Shown here: positions 14,839-23,365 of the stretch, one piece after another
Numbering within the stretch: position 1 is the first letter of the stretch
How the letters are laid out: every line of letters begins with the position of its first letter
DNA from: Eubacteriales Family XIII. Incertae Sedis bacterium
GTDB taxonomy: Bacteria > Bacillota > Clostridia > Peptostreptococcales > Anaerovoracaceae
Direction of reading: 5' to 3'
Assembly: GCA_031272365.1 (NCBI GenBank)
Contig: JAISTX010000053.1
Location: forward strand, 1 to 45,689
Length of the DNA: 45,689 nt
Translations under genes and position numbers: made by a program
Notes under the pieces: model-generated
Database searches by the model: none
What the model was told of the DNA's origin: nothing
Seen by the model: the letters and a program-made list of their open reading frames with translations, nothing else

Positions 14839-16278
14839 ATGAAGATGATCTTGAACGGGAAGCCGGCGGATGCGCGGGACGGATCCGCGCTGGATGTCAT
14901 CAATCCGGCGACGGGTGCGGTGGTCGACACGGTGCCCGCCGCCACGCGGGAGGATGTGGAGGAGGCCGTGGACGCGGCGCGGGAAGGCTTCCCCCTATGG
15001 CGCAGCGTGCCGCTGTACGAGCGGATTGAGATCCTCTACCGCTTCGCGGATCTCGTCGCGGGCCGCCGCGAGGCGTACGCAAAGATCCTCTGCGACAGCA
15101 CGGGCAAGACGTACCGCTCGTGCCTCGGGGAAGCGGATGGGTGCGCACAGCTGACGCGGTTTTTCTGCGAGAAGGCGCGCAACGTCGGCGGGGAGACGCT
15201 GGCGCTCGACTCCGAGCCGTCGATCCGCGGCGACGTCGTCTTCACGGTGCGCGAGCCCCTCGGCGTCGTCGTCTGCGTCGTGCCGTTCAACTACCCGGCA
15301 AACCTCTATACGAACAAGGTCGTGCCGGCGCTGCTCATGGGCAACGCCGTCATCGCCAAGCCGACGAGCGACGCCCCGCTCGACACGCTCTTCCTCTCGC
15401 AGCTCCTGCTCGAGGCGGGCGTGCACCCGAAAGCGCTGCAGTGCATCACCGGGGGCGGCAGCACGGTCGGCGCGTGGCTGGCCGGCTCGCCGAAGATCGA
15501 CGCGGTCAGCCTGACCGGCAGCGTGCGCACGGGCGTCGAGATCGCAAAGGCGGCTGCCCCGAACCTGACGAAGGTGATGCTCGAGCTCGGCGGCAACGAC
15601 GGCGTGATCGTCATGGACGACGCGGATCTGGACGCCGCCGCAGGGGAGGCCGTCTTCGGCCGCCTGCACAACGGCGGGCAGACCTGCGCAGCCCCGAAAC
15701 GCTGGCTCGTGCACAACAAGGTGCGGGCCGGGTTCGTGGAAAAGCTCAAAGCGGCCTTCGCCGAAATCAAGGTCGGCGACCCGTACGACGAGGCGTATTA
15801 TACGGGCCCGCTCATCAGCGAGCAGGCCGCGATCGAAGTCGAGGAGCAGGTCAGGATGACGGTGGGGCAGGGCGCGACGCTCGTCTGCGGCGGCGGCCGG
15901 GACGGCGCGTTCTTCGAGCCGACGATCCTCGACGACGTGACGCCGCAGATGGACATCGCCCGCGACCTGGAGGTCTTCGGGCCCGTCGTGCCCGTGATCG
16001 GCTTCGACACGCTCGACGAGGCGCTCGCCATCTCCAACGCGTCGGTCTACGGCCTGAACGGCGGCATCTTCACAAAGGACATGAAAACGGCGTTCCTGGC
16101 GGCGTTCCGGATGGACGCCGGCACCGTCGTCGTAGGGGGGTCGAGCTTCTACCGCTTCGACCATCTCCCCTTCGGCGGGCACAAGAAGAGCGGCATCGGC
16201 AACGAGGGCGTCAGCATCACGCTCGAGGAGATGTCGCAGCTCAAGTCGATCGCCTTCAAGAAGCAGCTGGAGGAGTGA
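14839..16278 (+). CDS. NAD(P)-dependent aldehyde dehydrogenase (first paralogue)
   Basis: 479-residue enzyme of the aldehyde dehydrogenase superfamily. Catalytic C283 (GGQTCAAP), general base E249 (LELGGND) and the VPFNYP motif with the oxyanion Asn are present, as is the SLTGSVRTG cofactor loop. With both Cys and Glu it should oxidise an aldehyde to an acid rather than to an acyl-CoA. The ATG at 14839 follows GAAGGAGG; an upstream TTG is less likely. It is the third gene of the operon and probably handles the aldehyde made by the glycyl radical enzyme (inference). It resembles lactaldehyde or semialdehyde dehydrogenases and is closely related to the paralogue at 29289. Confidence 0.93.
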   Translation: MKMILNGKPADARDGSALDVINPATGAVVDTVPAATREDVEEAVDAAREGFPLWRSVPLYERIEILYRFADLVAGRREAYAKILCDSTGKTYRSCLGEADGCAQLTRFFCEKARNVGGETLALDSEPSIRGDVVFTVREPLGVVVCVVPFNYPANLYTNKVVPALLMGNAVIAKPTSDAPLDTLFLSQLLLEAGVHPKALQCITGGGSTVGAWLAGSPKIDAVSLTGSVRTGVEIAKAAAPNLTKVMLELGGNDGVIVMDDADLDAAAGEAVFGRLHNGGQTCAAPKRWLVHNKVRAGFVEKLKAAFAEIKVGDPYDEAYYTGPLISEQAAIEVEEQVRMTVGQGATLVCGGGRDGAFFEPTILDDVTPQMDIARDLEVFGPVVPVIGFDTLDEALAISNASVYGLNGGIFTKDMKTAFLAAFRMDAGTVVVGGSSFYRFDHLPFGGHKKSGIGNEGVSITLEEMSQLKSIAFKKQLEE

Positions 16279-16279
16279 C

Positions 16280-17470
16280 GTGAATTCCAAGGAGCGCGTA
16301 CGCGCCGCCTACCAGCACAAAGAGCCGGACAGGGTGCCCGTGGGCGAGATGCACATCATGTCGCCGGTCGCCTCGGAGATCCTCGGGCGCGAAGCCGTGA
16401 CGGGCGAGGGCGGCTGGCTGAAATACACGAAGATGCGGATGCTGCGGGAGGGGCGCCGCGCCGAGTTCATGGAGCGGCTGTGCAAAGACACGCTGGATGT
16501 GTTCAGGGGCAGCGGGCTCGACCTCGTCACGACGGAGCTCGACCCGCCGTCGGAGGACCCGGTGGCCTACGAGGACGTCGGCGAAAAAGGCTGGAAGGAG
16601 GTCGACAAGGAGACCGGCCTGTGGGCGCGCTTCGCGTACGTACCCGAAAACGACACTGTGCATGAGGTGGGCTGCTCCGCAAAAGAGGGCGAGGGCTACG
16701 AGGCCATCCGCTTGGAATTGGACGCCCTCGAGAAAAGCCTGGCCCGGCCGCTCGACGATGCGATGTTTGAGTCGACCCGGTATATGGCCGACCACGCCGG
16801 CGGCGAGATGTTCCTCATGGCGAAGGCGCCGGACCTCATCCCCTCGTACCGCAGCTGGTACCCCAAATTCATGGAGATCCTCCACCTCGACCCGGAGCTG
16901 GCGCACCGGGTCTGCGATCTGTACCTGGCCCGCGCAAAGCGGGTCGCCGCAAGGTACATCGAGATCGGCGTGGACTGCGTGATGATCGCCTCGGACTGGG
17001 CGTCCGCCAACGGCCCGATCTTCAGCCCCGCCCACATCCGGGAATACCTGATCCCGCAGATGGAGAGCATCTGCGCCCTCTGTCACGAGCGCGGCGTCTT
17101 CGTCCTGAAGCACACGGACGGCAACATCATGCAGTTTGCGGACGATTTCTTCGCCATGCCGATCGACGGCTACCAGAGCGTCGACCCCGGCGCGGGCATG
17201 GACATCGCCCTCGTCAAACGCCGCTGGGGGGGCAAGGTGCTGCTGATGGGCAACGTCGACTGCGCGCGCACGCTGCCCTACGGGACGAAGGAGGACGTGG
17301 CCCGCGAGACGAGGGGGGTCATCGCGAAGGCTTCCGCGGGCGGGGGCCACATCCTGTCCAGCTCGAACACGATCGGCTACCCGACCAGAGCCGCCAATTT
17401 CCTCACGATGGTGGAGACGGCGCACGAGGCGGGCGCCTACCCGATAGACCCCGAAAGGCTGCTTGTATGA
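16280..17470 (+). CDS. Uroporphyrinogen decarboxylase-family protein (variant H-T-D-G site)
   Basis: 396-residue UroD-fold protein (COG0407-like). The family includes haem-pathway UroD and cobalamin- or thiol-dependent methyltransferases such as MtaA. The GTG start is one base after the previous stop, with AGGAG inside the preceding codons, so it is translationally coupled. The ERVRAAYQHKEPDRVPVG opening is typical. Where MtaA-like proteins have the zinc ligand block HxCG, this one has H278-T-D-G281, so canonical zinc-thiolate chemistry may be absent or changed; a GNVDC block later keeps one Cys. It is not a haem-synthesis gene, as no other haem gene is near. The function is unknown and the catabolic role rests on operon context. 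Confidence 0.85.
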   Translation: MNSKERVRAAYQHKEPDRVPVGEMHIMSPVASEILGREAVTGEGGWLKYTKMRMLREGRRAEFMERLCKDTLDVFRGSGLDLVTTELDPPSEDPVAYEDVGEKGWKEVDKETGLWARFAYVPENDTVHEVGCSAKEGEGYEAIRLELDALEKSLARPLDDAMFESTRYMADHAGGEMFLMAKAPDLIPSYRSWYPKFMEILHLDPELAHRVCDLYLARAKRVAARYIEIGVDCVMIASDWASANGPIFSPAHIREYLIPQMESICALCHERGVFVLKHTDGNIMQFADDFFAMPIDGYQSVDPGAGMDIALVKRRWGGKVLLMGNVDCARTLPYGTKEDVARETRGVIAKASAGGGHILSSSNTIGYPTRAANFLTMVETAHEAGAYPIDPERLLV

Positions 17471-17532
17471 CGGACAGGGCGGAGGACAGCATGAAAAACA
17501 AAAAGACGGCCTCAATGGCGGGCAGAATTCGC

Positions 17533-17604
17533 TTGACAGTGCCGCTTTTATTCAATAAAATGATGGGAACGGGAGGCTCGTTACCGGTTACGGAATCGGT
17601 TACG
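17533..17604 (+). promoter_or_regulatory. Promoter plus operator-like site for the second half of the island
   Basis: TTGACA (17533-17538), 17 bp, TAAAAT (17556-17561). Just downstream, 17583-17604 carries CGGTTACGG, AAT, CGGTTACG, matching 20 of 22 bases of the site at 7768-7789. A site 20-40 bp past the -10 is a usual roadblock position for a repressor. It drives the gene at 17657 and probably the transporter genes behind it. Confidence 0.75.
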
Positions 17605-17656
17605 GTATAAACGGCGTTTCATAAATATGGGGGGTGCATGTATTGAGAGGGTACAG

Positions 17657-18697
17657 ATGACACCGAAGGAACGAATGCTGAATCTGCTCAACGGCAAGGA
17701 AGTAGACAAGCGCCCCGTGCAGCTGGACTTCTCCCCCATGATGCTGCCGCGTATGTATGAGCGCTTCGGCATCCCGCAGGGGTTCGAAGAGGACCTGCTC
17801 CCTTTCATAGACAATCATTTCGTGTACGCGTTCCTCGACGACCCGTTCGGGAAGCAGCGCCGGCGCAATTTCGAAAACGACATTGAGTACGACAAATGGG
17901 GCGTCGGCTGGGACATGCAGCAGGAGGGCATCTTCATGGTCAACCACCCGCTCGCGGGCGCGGGGGACCTCTCCGGCTACACGTTCCCGGACCCCGACGA
18001 CGAGAGCCTGCTGAAATACGTGCGGCCGCTCGTGGAGCGGTACGGCGACACGCACCTCGTGTGCAGCTACCAGGTGTTCGGGCTCAACGAGCGGGCCAGC
18101 GCGCTGCGCGGCTACACGGACTGGCTCATGGACATCCTGGTCAATGAGGATTTCGCGGAGGCGCTGCTCGACGGCATCGCCGACTACCAGGTGCGGCTCG
18201 CAAAAAACTACATCGAGGCGGGCGTGAACTGCGGGCGCGTGGCCGACGACTACGGGATGCAAAGCAGCATGATGATGTCGCCCGATGTGTTCCGCAAGCT
18301 GTTCAAGCCACGGCTGGCGCGGATTTTCAAGGTATACAAGGACGCGGGGCTGCCGCTCGTCTACCACAGCTGCGGGGACATCCGCCCGATCATCCCTGAC
18401 ATGATCGAGATCGGCGTGGACGTGCTCAACAACGTGCAGCCGGAGGCGATGCCCCGGGAGGAGCTCGCCGAGAAATTCGGAGGCACGCAGCTGATTTTCT
18501 ACGGCGGCATCTCGACGCAGCAGGCGCTGCGCGAAGGGACGCCGGAAGCGATCGAGGAGGAGGTCAAAGGCTGCATTGCGACGCTCGGGAAGCGCGGGCG
18601 CTGGATCATGTCGACGGGCATTTCCATCACGTCGGACACAAAGATGGAAGCCGTCGACACGCTGATCGAGGCGATCGAAGCGAACCGGGCCAATTGA
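17657..18697 (+). CDS. Uroporphyrinogen decarboxylase-family protein (MtaA-like H-S-C-G site)
   Basis: 346-residue UroD-fold protein. The block VYHSCGDIRPIIPDMIEIGV (H237, C239) matches the zinc-ligand region of MtaA-type methyltransferases and related uncharacterised proteins. It begins TPKERMLNLLNGKEVDKRPV, the standard family opening. The ATG at 17657 follows GAGAGGG (17645-17651) and is preferred to the ATG at 17627. It is the first gene behind its own promoter and the shared operator-like site, 32 bp before a sugar permease. If it is a methyltransferase, the expected partner would be a corrinoid protein, but none is encoded in this window. Haem biosynthesis is unlikely in this setting. 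Substrate unknown. Confidence 0.88.
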   Translation: MTPKERMLNLLNGKEVDKRPVQLDFSPMMLPRMYERFGIPQGFEEDLLPFIDNHFVYAFLDDPFGKQRRRNFENDIEYDKWGVGWDMQQEGIFMVNHPLAGAGDLSGYTFPDPDDESLLKYVRPLVERYGDTHLVCSYQVFGLNERASALRGYTDWLMDILVNEDFAEALLDGIADYQVRLAKNYIEAGVNCGRVADDYGMQSSMMMSPDVFRKLFKPRLARIFKVYKDAGLPLVYHSCGDIRPIIPDMIEIGVDVLNNVQPEAMPREELAEKFGGTQLIFYGGISTQQALREGTPEAIEEEVKGCIATLGKRGRWIMSTGISITSDTKMEAVDTLIEAIEANRAN

Positions 18698-18729
18698 GTT
18701 TTTGCTGAGGTGTGAGGGAGGAATCGCGT

Positions 18730-19737
18730 ATGCCCAGGTTGACGGATCACGAAGAGAGCGGTGGAAAACTGAAGGGCGGCGTCGTCAATTTCCTGATGCG
18801 GCAGAGCGAGTCGAGCTCGGTCGGCGCGCTGATCATCCTGTGGATCGTGTTCTCGGTCGGCAACAACAGCTTCAACACGCCCTACAACATCTTCAACGTG
18901 TTCCGGACGTCGAGCGAATACTACATCATCGCGATGGCGCAGGTGTTCGTCGTCATCGTCAGCGGCATGAACCTGTCGATCGCCGGCATCGGCGGCCTGT
19001 CCGCGATCACGGTGGGCTACTGCCTCGAGGTGCTCGGCCTGCCCCCGCTGGCCGCGGTCGTCCTCGGCGCGCTGGTCGGCATGGGCTGCGGCTACTTCAA
19101 CGGCATCCTCATCACGAAGCTGCGCATCAATTCGTTCATCGTGACGCTGGCGACGTCCTTCATCTTCGGCGGGCTCGTGAAGGGGCTGACGGAGGGCTTC
19201 CCGTTCTCCAAGATACCGGCGTCCGTGACGTGGATCGCAAAAAACGACATCGCGGGCACCGTGCCGCTCATCTTCGTCATCATGATCGCCTCGGCGGTCT
19301 TCTTCCGTTTCTTCTTCAAATACTCGGTGCTCGGGCGCGAGCTGCTCGCGACGGGCGGCGCGATCGAGGCCGCCAAGATGAGCGGCATCAACACGGACCG
19401 CATCATCCTCCAGGCCAACATCCTATCCGGGCTCATGGCCGGCTTTGCGGGGCTGTTCACGGTCGCGCGGATGAGCGCGGCCTCCCCGCTGATCGGCGAC
19501 GACTGGATGATCATGTCCTTCGCCGTCGCGGTCATCGGCGGCACGGCGCTGTCTGGCGGCAAGGTCACGATGGTCGGCGTCTGCGCGGCGAGCATCCTCA
19601 TCACGATCATCAAGAACGGGCTCATCATGCTCCACGTGAACGTCTACTTCCTGAACTCGTTCCTCGGCGCGATCATCATCGCGGCCGTCATCCTGGAGGT
19701 CGTGCGCGAGAAGTACAACGAGCGCTACAAAAACTGA
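18730..19737 (+). CDS. Sugar ABC transporter permease (transporter A)
   Basis: 335-residue integral membrane protein of the RbsC/XylH type (BPD_transp_2), with eight or more hydrophobic segments. The family blocks MNLSIAGIGG, GYFNGILITKLRINSFIVTL and VIGGTALSGGKVTMVG are evident. ATG at 18730 follows GGGAGGA (16 to 22 bases past 18700). It is the only permease next to the binding protein at 19855 and ATPase at 21055, which fits a ribose-type importer with a homodimeric channel. The substrate range of the family covers pentoses, hexoses, inositol and autoinducer-2. It sits in the cytoplasmic membrane. Confidence 0.93.
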   Translation: MPRLTDHEESGGKLKGGVVNFLMRQSESSSVGALIILWIVFSVGNNSFNTPYNIFNVFRTSSEYYIIAMAQVFVVIVSGMNLSIAGIGGLSAITVGYCLEVLGLPPLAAVVLGALVGMGCGYFNGILITKLRINSFIVTLATSFIFGGLVKGLTEGFPFSKIPASVTWIAKNDIAGTVPLIFVIMIASAVFFRFFFKYSVLGRELLATGGAIEAAKMSGINTDRIILQANILSGLMAGFAGLFTVARMSAASPLIGDDWMIMSFAVAVIGGTALSGGKVTMVGVCAASILITIIKNGLIMLHVNVYFLNSFLGAIIIAAVILEVVREKYNERYKN

Positions 19738-19783
19738 CGCGGGGGCAGGCGGGGATTGCAGCGGGGAACCGCTACAAGATAAA

Positions 19784-19795
19784 CCGTTATTGCAA
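19784..19795. repeat. 12-bp motif upstream of binding protein A
   Basis: CCGTTATTGCAA, 59 bp before the ATG of the binding-protein gene. The identical 12-mer occurs at 26773-26784 before the second binding-protein gene. Meaning unknown; it could be a regulator or processing site. Confidence 0.4.
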
Positions 19796-19854
19796 TTGTA
19801 AAGGGAAATAGTGTGAGGGTTTAATGTGAGAGTACAAGAGGAGGAACAACAATA

Positions 19855-20991
19855 ATGAAAAAGAGCAAACTGATTGCGGTCCTGCTCTGCCTGGCGCTGG
19901 TCTTCGGCTTCACGCTGTCGGCCTGCGGCGGCGGCGGCAGCGACGCGGGGTCCGAGGCGGCGTCCGGGTCGGCGACCGACACGTCCAACGTCGACGAGAT
20001 CGTGGACACCGTGACGGGCGGCGACGCGAAGGTCGCGGCGGAAGGTGCGAAGTTCATGTGGTACCAGGCGGGCGCGCATCCCTTCTTCGATGAGATGTAC
20101 AAAGGCGTGGTGGCCTTCGGCGAGGAGTACGGCGTCACGGTCGAGCGCGGCGTCGGCACGGACTGGACGCAGGGCGAGGAGGACCAGCTGGTCCGCGCCT
20201 ACGCGGCGGACGGCTACAACGCGATGGCGATCTTCCCGGCGGACCCGGGCGGCGCGAACAGCCTGTATGACGAGCTGGTCGGCCAGGGCGTCGCGGTCGT
20301 GAACTTCGGCGCGACGACGACGGAGCCGACGACGGCGAGCTTCTACTGCGGCACGGACATCCCCAACTGCGTGGACCAGGCCGCCAACGCGCTCGTGGAC
20401 GTCATGGAAGCGAACGGCGTGGAGAACGGCAACGTCATCCTCGCGGTCGGCAGCCTCGGCGACCTCAATGCGCAGAAGTGCAAAGAGGCGGCGGAGAAGG
20501 TCTTCGCGGAGCGCGGCGTGACAGTGCTCCAGGTCGTCTCCGACATGAGCCAGCCGGACGACGCGCAGCAGAAGATGGAGCAGGCGATCGCGGCGAACCT
20601 CGCCAACCTCGACGGCATCCTGTCCACGGACACGAACCCGACGGACGGCTCGGTGCCCGTGCTCCGGGAGCTCTATGAGAAGAACCCGGACCAGAAGCAC
20701 ATCTACTTCATCGGCCGCGACACGGACGAGATCTGCCTCGAGGCGATCAAGGACGGCACCTTCGACGGAACGTCCTCGCAGAACGCGTTCCACATGGGGT
20801 ATTCGCCCCTCGTCCTGCTCAACTATCTGAAGGCGGGCTGGACGCCGAAGGAAGGCAGCTACTACCAGTACGGCGCGCATATGATCGTCGACAAGGACAA
20901 CGTCGACACGTTCAACCAGGAGCTCATCGACCTGACGATGGACTGGATCGCGACGATCGAGACGGACGTCCTCGATCCGCCGGCGGCGTGA
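19855..20991 (+). CDS. Sugar-binding lipoprotein (transporter A)
   Basis: 378-residue extracellular binding protein anchored by lipid. Residues 1-24 form a lipoprotein signal ending LSAC with C24 as the modified cysteine, followed by a Gly/Ser/Ala linker and a periplasmic-binding-protein type 1 fold (Peripla_BP_4), e.g. KGVVAFGEEYGVTVERG and NAMAIFPADPGGANSLYDEL. GAGGAGG upstream gives a strong start. Such proteins capture a sugar or polyol and pass it to the permease. A stable stem-loop follows the stop, consistent with higher expression than the ATPase. Confidence 0.94.
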   Translation: MKKSKLIAVLLCLALVFGFTLSACGGGGSDAGSEAASGSATDTSNVDEIVDTVTGGDAKVAAEGAKFMWYQAGAHPFFDEMYKGVVAFGEEYGVTVERGVGTDWTQGEEDQLVRAYAADGYNAMAIFPADPGGANSLYDELVGQGVAVVNFGATTTEPTTASFYCGTDIPNCVDQAANALVDVMEANGVENGNVILAVGSLGDLNAQKCKEAAEKVFAERGVTVLQVVSDMSQPDDAQQKMEQAIAANLANLDGILSTDTNPTDGSVPVLRELYEKNPDQKHIYFIGRDTDEICLEAIKDGTFDGTSSQNAFHMGYSPLVLLNYLKAGWTPKEGSYYQYGAHMIVDKDNVDTFNQELIDLTMDWIATIETDVLDPPAA

Positions 20992-21007
20992 GTTTTTGAC
21001 GGATCCG

Positions 21008-21035
21008 GCCCGGGTCGCCGCCGTGCGACCCGGGC
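21008..21035 (+). other. Intercistronic stem-loop
   Basis: Perfect 11-bp arms GCCCGGGTCGC and GCGACCCGGGC with a 6-nt loop, between the binding-protein stop (20991) and the ATPase start (21055). There is no T-tract, so it is more likely an mRNA stabiliser or partial attenuator than a full terminator. The ATPase ribosome binding site follows at once. Confidence 0.8.
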
Positions 21036-21054
21036 TGGGAGGAAAGGCTGCTTC

Positions 21055-22569
21055 ATGCTTGAACTGAAAAACATCAGCAAAGAGTTTCCCGGTGTCAAGG
21101 CCCTGCAGGACGTCTCCGTCACGTTCCACAACGGGGAGGTCCACACGCTCCTGGGTGAGAACGGCGCGGGGAAGAGCACGCTCATCAAGGTCATCAGCGG
21201 CGACTACCAGCCGGACGGCGGGGAGATCCGCGTGGACGGGGGGCTGGTGCGCTTCCGCAACAGCCGCGAGGCGATCGACCACAACATCGGCTACGTGCAC
21301 CAGGAGGTGCAGGTCATCCCCGAGAGCACGGTCGCCGAGAACATCATCCTCGACCAGCTGAAAAACTTCGCGTCGCGCGGCTTCATCAACTGGGACAAGG
21401 CGAACGCGTTCACGCAGCAGTACCTGGACATGGTGGAGCTCGAGGTGAAGCCGACGGACGTCGTCCGCAAGATGACGGTCGCACAGAAGAAGCTGATCCA
21501 GATCGCGCGGGCGCTCGCGCTCGACGCGTCCATCATCATGCTCGACGAGCCGACCGCGTCCCTCACGGAGAGCGAGGCCGAGAACCTGTTCAAGATCATC
21601 GGGCGGCTCAAGGAGAGCGGGACGGTCGTCATCTTCGTGTCCCACAAGCTCGAGGAGGTGCTGAAGATCAGCGACCGCATCTCGGTGCTGCGCGACGGCG
21701 AGCTCGTCGGCACCATCGAAAATAACAATAATGTGAAGAAAAGCGACCTCGTGACGATGATGGTCGGCCGCGAGATCGTGCTTGACAAATTCATGGGCTT
21801 CCTCGACGTGAAGAAGGACGAGGTGGTCATGGAGGTCCAGGGGTATACGCTGGAAAACAATTTCGAAGACATCAGCTTCCGGCTGCACCGCGGCGAGATC
21901 CTCGGGTTTTACGGACTCGTCGGCTCGGGGCGGACGGAGCTTGCCAAGACGATCCTCGGCGTGTTCCGCAAGGACGCCGGGAGCATCTATATAGAAGGGA
22001 AGGAGGCGCATATCCCGCATATGCGCACGGCGCTGGAGAAGTACAAGATCGGCTATGTGTCCGAGAACCGCAAGGAGGAGGGGCTCATCCTCATCGCGGA
22101 CCTGCAGGACAACATCGGCGTGACGGTATGGCACCGCATCGCGTCGAAGCTGCGCCTGATCCCGCAGAAGCCCGAGCAGGACATCTGCCGGGAGATGGTC
22201 GACAAGCTGGCCATCAAGACGACGGGCATCCGGCAGACCGTCAACCACCTGTCCGGAGGCAACCAGCAGAAGGTGAGCATGGCCAAATGGCTGGCGGCGC
22301 AGTGCGACATCCTGATCGTGGACGAGCCGACCGTCGGCGTCGACGTCGGCGCGAAGGAGTACATCCACCAGATCGTCTGGGACATGGCGAAGAAGGAAAA
22401 CAAGGCGGTCATCCTGATCTCTTCGGACATGCCGGAGCTGATCAAGCTGGCGCGCAGGATCTGCGTGTTCCGGGAGGGCCGCATCGTGGGGGAAATCGAC
22501 GGGCTGAACGACGGCGTCGAAAAGACGTACGCGGAGGTCAGCGCAGTCATCGGGCAGTATCTGGCGTAG
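21055..22569 (+). CDS. Sugar ABC transporter ATPase, two-domain (transporter A)
   Basis: 504-residue RbsA/MglA-type protein with two nucleotide-binding domains. Walker A of domain 1 is GENGAGKST (34-42), with Walker B IIMLDEPTASL. Domain 2 has the degenerate P-loop GSGRTELAK usual for this family, the signature LSGGNQQK and Walker B ILIVDEPTVGVDVG. GGGAGGAAAGG precedes the ATG. It powers the import by the permease at 18730 and binding protein at 19855. The neighbouring iolB-family gene follows after 16 bp. Confidence 0.96.
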   Translation: MLELKNISKEFPGVKALQDVSVTFHNGEVHTLLGENGAGKSTLIKVISGDYQPDGGEIRVDGGLVRFRNSREAIDHNIGYVHQEVQVIPESTVAENIILDQLKNFASRGFINWDKANAFTQQYLDMVELEVKPTDVVRKMTVAQKKLIQIARALALDASIIMLDEPTASLTESEAENLFKIIGRLKESGTVVIFVSHKLEEVLKISDRISVLRDGELVGTIENNNNVKKSDLVTMMVGREIVLDKFMGFLDVKKDEVVMEVQGYTLENNFEDISFRLHRGEILGFYGLVGSGRTELAKTILGVFRKDAGSIYIEGKEAHIPHMRTALEKYKIGYVSENRKEEGLILIADLQDNIGVTVWHRIASKLRLIPQKPEQDICREMVDKLAIKTTGIRQTVNHLSGGNQQKVSMAKWLAAQCDILIVDEPTVGVDVGAKEYIHQIVWDMAKKENKAVILISSDMPELIKLARRICVFREGRIVGEIDGLNDGVEKTYAEVSAVIGQYLA

Positions 22570-22585
22570 CGGACCGGGAGGGCGT

Positions 22586-23365
22586 ATGGCGGAGTATCTG
22601 ATCAAGGCGAAGGACAACCCCGAGGTGGCGTGCTCGCTCACGTGGCTGGATTTCCAAGTCCGGGACCTGGCGCCCGGCGAAACCTTTGCCGGCGAGGCGG
22701 AAGGAAAGGAAACCGGCATCACGGTGCTGTACGGGCGCTGCGACATCACGGCGGGCGGCGAGACCTTTGCCGGCGCCGGGGCGCGGGACCGGATCGAACC
22801 CGGCTCCTCGCCGCACGTGGCGCTCATCCCCCCGGGGGCGCGCTACGAGGTGAAGGCGCGCACGGATGTGAAGATCTCCGTGTCGGAGACCCCGGCCGGG
22901 GGGCGGCTGGCGGCGGTGGCGCACATCCCCGCGGGGAGCATCCCGGGCGCGCGGCGCGGGACCGGCAGGACGGAGCGCACGATCTACGACCTGATCCCCG
23001 AGGGCATAGACACGAAGCTCATGATCTACGAGGTGTACACGCCGGAGGGCAACTGGTCGAGCTTCCCGCCGCACAAGCACGATACCGACTCGGACGACGA
23101 GAGCCTGCTGGAGGAGGTCTACCTGTTCCACTTCGACCCGCCGGAGGGGTTTGCGCTCATCTGGCTGTGCGACGACGAGGGGCAGCTCGACCACGCCTAT
23201 GCCGCGCGGGACGGCGACCTCGAGCTGATCCCGAGGGGCTACCATTCGATGTGCGTGAGCCCGGGCTACCTGTGCTCGACGCACGCGGTGATGGCCGGGC
23301 CTACGAACGAGTGGAAGATCCATTTCAAGGAGGAGTTCAAGCACCTGTATGACTGGGACAAATAG
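22586..23365 (+). CDS. iolB: 5-deoxy-glucuronate isomerase family protein (IolB-like)
   Basis: 259-residue two-cupin enzyme. IolB converts 5-deoxy-D-glucuronate to 5-dehydro-2-deoxy-D-gluconate in myo-inositol breakdown. The blocks EVYTPEGNWSSFPPHKHDTD, SLLEEVYLFHF, RDGDLELIPRGYHSM and VMAGPTNEWKIHF match the family closely and include the HKH, Glu and His metal ligands. The length is slightly below the usual 265-275. No other iol gene (iolC, iolD, iolE, iolG) is visible here, so either the rest lies elsewhere or the enzyme works on a related deoxy-uronate in another pathway. It lies between two sugar ABC transporters and its last 17 bases overlap the next ATPase. Confidence 0.85.
   Translation: MAEYLIKAKDNPEVACSLTWLDFQVRDLAPGETFAGEAEGKETGITVLYGRCDITAGGETFAGAGARDRIEPGSSPHVALIPPGARYEVKARTDVKISVSETPAGGRLAAVAHIPAGSIPGARRGTGRTERTIYDLIPEGIDTKLMIYEVYTPEGNWSSFPPHKHDTDSDDESLLEEVYLFHFDPPEGFALIWLCDDEGQLDHAYAARDGDLELIPRGYHSMCVSPGYLCSTHAVMAGPTNEWKIHFKEEFKHLYDWDK

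Noticed and set aside
11547..16278. Bacterial microcompartment locus
   Set aside because: A glycyl radical enzyme with aldehyde dehydrogenase is common in such loci, but no shell protein genes or targeting peptides are seen.
17491..17610. 39-codon frame with a good GGAGG site between the two UroD-family genes
   Set aside because: It runs through the promoter and the operator-like site, and its residues are set by them. I think it is chance, though a short leader peptide cannot be excluded.
19423..22827. 1134-codon open frame on the minus strand
   Set aside because: It is antisense to the permease, binding-protein, ATPase and iolB-family genes, is rich in Arg, Asp and Val in the shadow-frame manner and has no recognisable domain. 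High GC content keeps such frames open.
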